The notes under the pieces were generated by a model. That model saw only the letters and a program-made list of their open reading frames with translations. It searched no databases and was not told where the DNA came from. A DNA stretch of 16,363 bases, from contig CAMFPD010000025.1 in assembly GCA_945971355.1 (NCBI GenBank), forward strand, positions 1 to 16,363, in the 5' to 3' direction. Both the position numbers and the translations under genes were made by a program. The stretch is from an uncultured Lachnobacterium sp. GTDB lineage: Bacteria; Bacillota; Clostridia; Lachnospirales; Lachnospiraceae. Shown here piece by piece: positions 14,092-16,363 of the stretch (its first letter is position 1; each line of letters opens with the position of its first letter).

Positions 14092-15456
14092 ATGATTTGT
14101 TATAGATGTGGTGGAGATGCTGGTAAAAATGAGATATGTCCTCATTGCAACATCGATTTAAAAATTTTTCAGAAAGTAGAGAGAGCTTCTAACAGCTACT
14201 ATAATGACGGACTGCAAAAAGCACAGGTTAGAAATTTGTCAGGCGCAATCATAAGCTTGAGACAGGCTCTTAAATTATATAAGTATAATACTCAGGCGAG
14301 AAATTTGCTTGGTTTGGTATATTATGAAATGGGCGAGGTTGTTGACGCTCTAAGTGAGTGGGTGATTAGCGCAAATTATCAGCATGAAGATAATCTGGCA
14401 ATCAGTTATCTCAGGGAAATCAAAGAGAACCGATCTCAGCTTGATGTTATTAATCAGACCATAAAGAAATATAATCAGGCACTTTTATACTGTAAACAGG
14501 ACAGCAGAGATTTGGCAATTATTCAGCTCAAGAAGGTATTGTCGTTAAATCCTAAGCTGGTACGGGGCCATCAGCTTCTCGCACTTTTGTACATGCAGGA
14601 GAAACAGCCGGAAAAGGCAAAGAGAGCACTCCGTGATGCTGGTAAAATAGATACAGACAATACTACTACGCTTAGATATCTCAAGGAAGTAAACAAGCAG
14701 CTAAAGGAAAAAGGCAAAGAAAGCAAGCCTAAAAATGATGATTTGATTTCATATCAGAGCGGCAATGAGACTATTATTATGCCAAAGCGTTTTAGGGAAA
14801 GTTCGATTGGTGGCACCTTGGGATATATACTTATAGGCTTATTAGTCGGTGCAGCTGTAACAGCTTTTTTGATTGTTCCGGGAGTGAAGAGCAAGATAAA
14901 GGAAGATGCCAAAAATTCGCTTCTTGAAGCAAATGATACAATATCTACTAATACAATAACTATTAACGAGTTAGAAAATCAGATAGCAGAGCTTCAGGAC
15001 GAGCTTGAGACTTCTAAGTCAAATGACAATGAGGAAGCGGCAAAGACAAAGACTTATGAATCCTTGCTGAATGCTTATGTGGCATACACGGAAAATGACA
15101 CTGTGACAGCTGGGCAGTATTTGGAAAAGGTTGATTCTTCATATTTATCAGGGGATGCCCTTGAAACATACAATACTGTTAATGGTTCAGTTAGTGAGAA
15201 ATACTTGGAAGAGCTGTACAATGAGGCTTATGGATATTATACTGGTCTGGATTTTGAAAATGCAGTAGAAGGTTTCCAGAAAATTGTGGACCAGGATGAG
15301 TCATACAAGGATGGCTCTGCGGCTTATTATCTTGCACAGTCATACCGAAAGCTTGAGGATATGGTGAATGCGGCGAAGTATTATCAGTATGTAATTGACA
15401 ATTATCCAGGAACAGAGAAGGCAAAAACTGCAGCTAATTATGTAGACATAGAATAA
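14092..15456 (+). CDS. Zinc-ribbon and TPR-repeat membrane protein
   Basis: The start at 14092 is chosen over the longer frame from 14056 because MICYRCGG begins a complete zinc ribbon and GAGG lies 5 bases upstream. In the 454-residue product, C3-x2-C6 and C16-x2-C19 form the ribbon. TPR-like helices fill about 30-200 on the cytoplasmic side (QARNLLGLVYYEMGEVVDAL is one). One transmembrane helix lies at about 240-263. A coiled coil follows at about 270-315 (ITINELENQIAELQDELETS). A second TPR set at about 325-450 lies outside, ending in a CpoB/YbgF-like YYLAQSYRKLEDMVNAAKYY repeat. The protein is thus a scaffold with solenoids on both faces of the membrane. Its partners are unknown; the upstream 46-residue protein is coupled to it. 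Confidence 0.85.
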   Translation: MICYRCGGDAGKNEICPHCNIDLKIFQKVERASNSYYNDGLQKAQVRNLSGAIISLRQALKLYKYNTQARNLLGLVYYEMGEVVDALSEWVISANYQHEDNLAISYLREIKENRSQLDVINQTIKKYNQALLYCKQDSRDLAIIQLKKVLSLNPKLVRGHQLLALLYMQEKQPEKAKRALRDAGKIDTDNTTTLRYLKEVNKQLKEKGKESKPKNDDLISYQSGNETIIMPKRFRESSIGGTLGYILIGLLVGAAVTAFLIVPGVKSKIKEDAKNSLLEANDTISTNTITINELENQIAELQDELETSKSNDNEEAAKTKTYESLLNAYVAYTENDTVTAGQYLEKVDSSYLSGDALETYNTVNGSVSEKYLEELYNEAYGYYTGLDFENAVEGFQKIVDQDESYKDGSAAYYLAQSYRKLEDMVNAAKYYQYVIDNYPGTEKAKTAANYVDIE

Positions 15457-15502
15457 AAGTAATTCTGAGTAGTTGGAAAAATGAATATAAATCACACAAA
15501 AG

Positions 15503-15531
15503 ATGTCAGGGCTTAAGCTCTGGCATTTTTT
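15503..15531 (+). terminator. Terminator of the zinc-ribbon TPR gene
   Basis: ATGTCAGGGC pairs with GCTCTGGCAT (10 bp, two wobbles) around a TTAA loop, followed by a T run ending at 15531. Confidence 0.88.
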
Positions 15532-15533
15532 AT

Positions 15534-15561
15534 ATCAGTGGGAGTACAATCTCCAACTGAT
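15534..15561 (+). other. Inverted repeat in the spoIIA leader
   Basis: ATCAGT-G-GGAG pairs with CTCC-A-ACTGAT (10 pairs, one G/A mismatch) around a TACAAT loop. No T run follows, so it is not a second terminator. It sits 3 bases after the preceding terminator's T tract and 32 bases before the spoIIAA start. It could be an operator or an mRNA 5' structure. No convincing promoter for the spoIIA genes could be placed around it. Confidence 0.55.
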
Positions 15562-15593
15562 GTAAAAGGAATGTGCAGTTTGTGGAGGGAAAT

Positions 15594-15917
15594 ATGAGAG
15601 AAGAATGCATGACTACCAAGGACAAATACAGAAATGAACTTCTGTACAAGATGCCAAAGGAATTAGATCATCACTGTGCAAAAGCTCTTATTATGAGCAT
15701 AGACAACCTGATTGAAAAGCGAAAGGTCAAGACTCTTGTTTTAGATTTCAGTGAGACATGCTTTATGGATAGCTCAGGAATTGGAGTGATAATTGGGCGA
15801 AGCCGAAAGATGAAGTTTATGGATGGAGAATTGATGGTGTGCGGTATTTCACCTAGGATTGAGAGAATATTTGAAGCCTCTGGGTTGTACAAGCTCGTGA
15901 AGGTAAGGGAGGATTAG
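15594..15917 (+). CDS. spoIIAA: Anti-sigma F factor antagonist SpoIIAA
   Basis: I choose the ATG at 15594, which follows GGAGGG by 4-5 bases; the longer frame would need a GTG at 15573 with no site. The 107-residue STAS-domain protein keeps the KELDHHCAK segment (ELDHHTAE in Bacillus) and FMDSSGIGVIIGR. S60 corresponds to Bacillus SpoIIAA Ser58, the residue phosphorylated by SpoIIAB. The C-terminal part (ELMVCGISPRIERIFEASGL) also matches. Dephosphorylated SpoIIAA binds SpoIIAB and frees sigma-F in the forespore. Only one base separates it from spoIIAB, as in the classic spoIIA operon. The N-terminal first beta strand is less typical than in Bacillus, but nothing is missing. Confidence 0.94.
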   Translation: MREECMTTKDKYRNELLYKMPKELDHHCAKALIMSIDNLIEKRKVKTLVLDFSETCFMDSSGIGVIIGRSRKMKFMDGELMVCGISPRIERIFEASGLYKLVKVRED

Positions 15918-15918
15918 G

Positions 15919-16353
15919 ATGATACATAGTAATGCAGACAATAGCATGAGAATTGTTTTTGAGGCAAAATCAGTGAATGAAGCTTTTGCAAGAATGGTTG
16001 TTGCGGGATTTATCATGGAGCTTGACCCTACCATGGAAGAAATTGATGATATAAAAACAGCAGTGTCGGAAGCTGTTACAAATGCAATAATTCACGGCGA
16101 AGCAAAGGAAGTGGAGATGCTTTGCAGCTATACAGAAAGAGAGCTGACAGTTGAAATTATGGACAAGGGCGTGGGAATAGAAAATGTGCAGCAGGCCATG
16201 GAACCCTTCTATACCACTAAGCCGGAAATGGAGCGCTCGGGAATGGGATTTGCTTTTATGGAAGCCTTTATGGATGGACTTGAAGTATGGTCAAGGCCAG
16301 GTGAGGGAACAAAGGTTACAATGAAAAAAGTTATAGGAGGCTGTAACGAGTAG
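15919..16353 (+). CDS. spoIIAB: Anti-sigma F factor / serine kinase SpoIIAB
   Basis: The 144-residue protein starts 6 bases after AGGGAGG, one base past the spoIIAA stop. It is a GHKL-fold kinase. The N box is SEAVTNAIIHG (E51, N55), G1 is DKGVG (82-86), the lid contains PFYTTKPEMERS, and G2 is GMG (108-110). LDPTMEEIDDIKTAVSEAVT closely matches Bacillus SpoIIAB, and R25 aligns with the Arg20 that contacts sigma-F. It binds and inhibits sigma-F and phosphorylates SpoIIAA. Conservation of all nucleotide-binding motifs suggests a working sporulation switch rather than a relic. sigF should start just beyond the window edge at 16363. Confidence 0.96.
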   Translation: MIHSNADNSMRIVFEAKSVNEAFARMVVAGFIMELDPTMEEIDDIKTAVSEAVTNAIIHGEAKEVEMLCSYTERELTVEIMDKGVGIENVQQAMEPFYTTKPEMERSGMGFAFMEAFMDGLEVWSRPGEGTKVTMKKVIGGCNE

Positions 16354-16363
16354 TATAACTACA

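Noticed and set aside
15456..15488. Sigma-H promoter for spoIIAA (AAAGTAATT and AATGAATAT)
   Set aside because: Each box is close to consensus but the spacer is 15 bases instead of 11-12, and a terminator lies between it and the gene.

Overview
The window looks like chromosomal DNA from a low-GC, anaerobic Firmicute of the Clostridia, most probably a Lachnospiraceae. The reasons are the AT-rich intergenic DNA, strong GGAGG-type ribosome binding sites, a valine T-box leader before valS, a spoIIAA-spoIIAB pair, and DUF5648-type and TPR surface proteins. The genus cannot be fixed from the sequence alone. All large genes lie on the + strand. One small gene, absent from ordinary long-ORF lists, lies on the - strand.

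Layout. 1-172: C-terminal end of a glycogen phosphorylase and its terminator. 185-349: an imperfect palindromic element. 434-1444: a secreted protein with three DUF5648-like repeats and an unrecognised C-terminal domain. 1713-2666: a TPR lipoprotein. 2760-4007: the ribosome-associated GTPase HflX. 4093-4242 (-): a 49-residue membrane miniprotein with an acidic tail. 4298-4418: degenerate 35-bp tandem repeats. 4449-9062: a self-contained efflux operon, made of a promoter with a TetR-type palindrome, a 1286-residue RND transporter with an unusually long helical insert, and the TetR regulator. 9070-12373: a valine-responsive T-box leader (specifier GTA), then a roughly 300-bp inverted-repeat element, then valS. 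12445-13839: a FapA/DUF342 protein. 13950-15456: a 46-residue acidic protein followed closely by a zinc-ribbon/TPR membrane protein. 15594-16353: spoIIAA and spoIIAB, almost certainly followed by sigF just outside the window.

How the genes work together. Three regulatory circuits can be read directly. The TetR protein probably binds the 18-bp palindrome overlapping the start of its own operon and so controls the RND pump and itself. Uncharged tRNA-Val should relieve termination in front of valS. SpoIIAB should hold sigma-F inactive until dephosphorylated SpoIIAA displaces it.

Least expected features. The most unusual is the long inverted repeat inserted between the T-box terminator and the valS ribosome binding site. 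Next are the coiled-coil insert in only the first porter half of the RND protein, the 35-bp repeat tract, and two miniproteins (49 and 46 residues).
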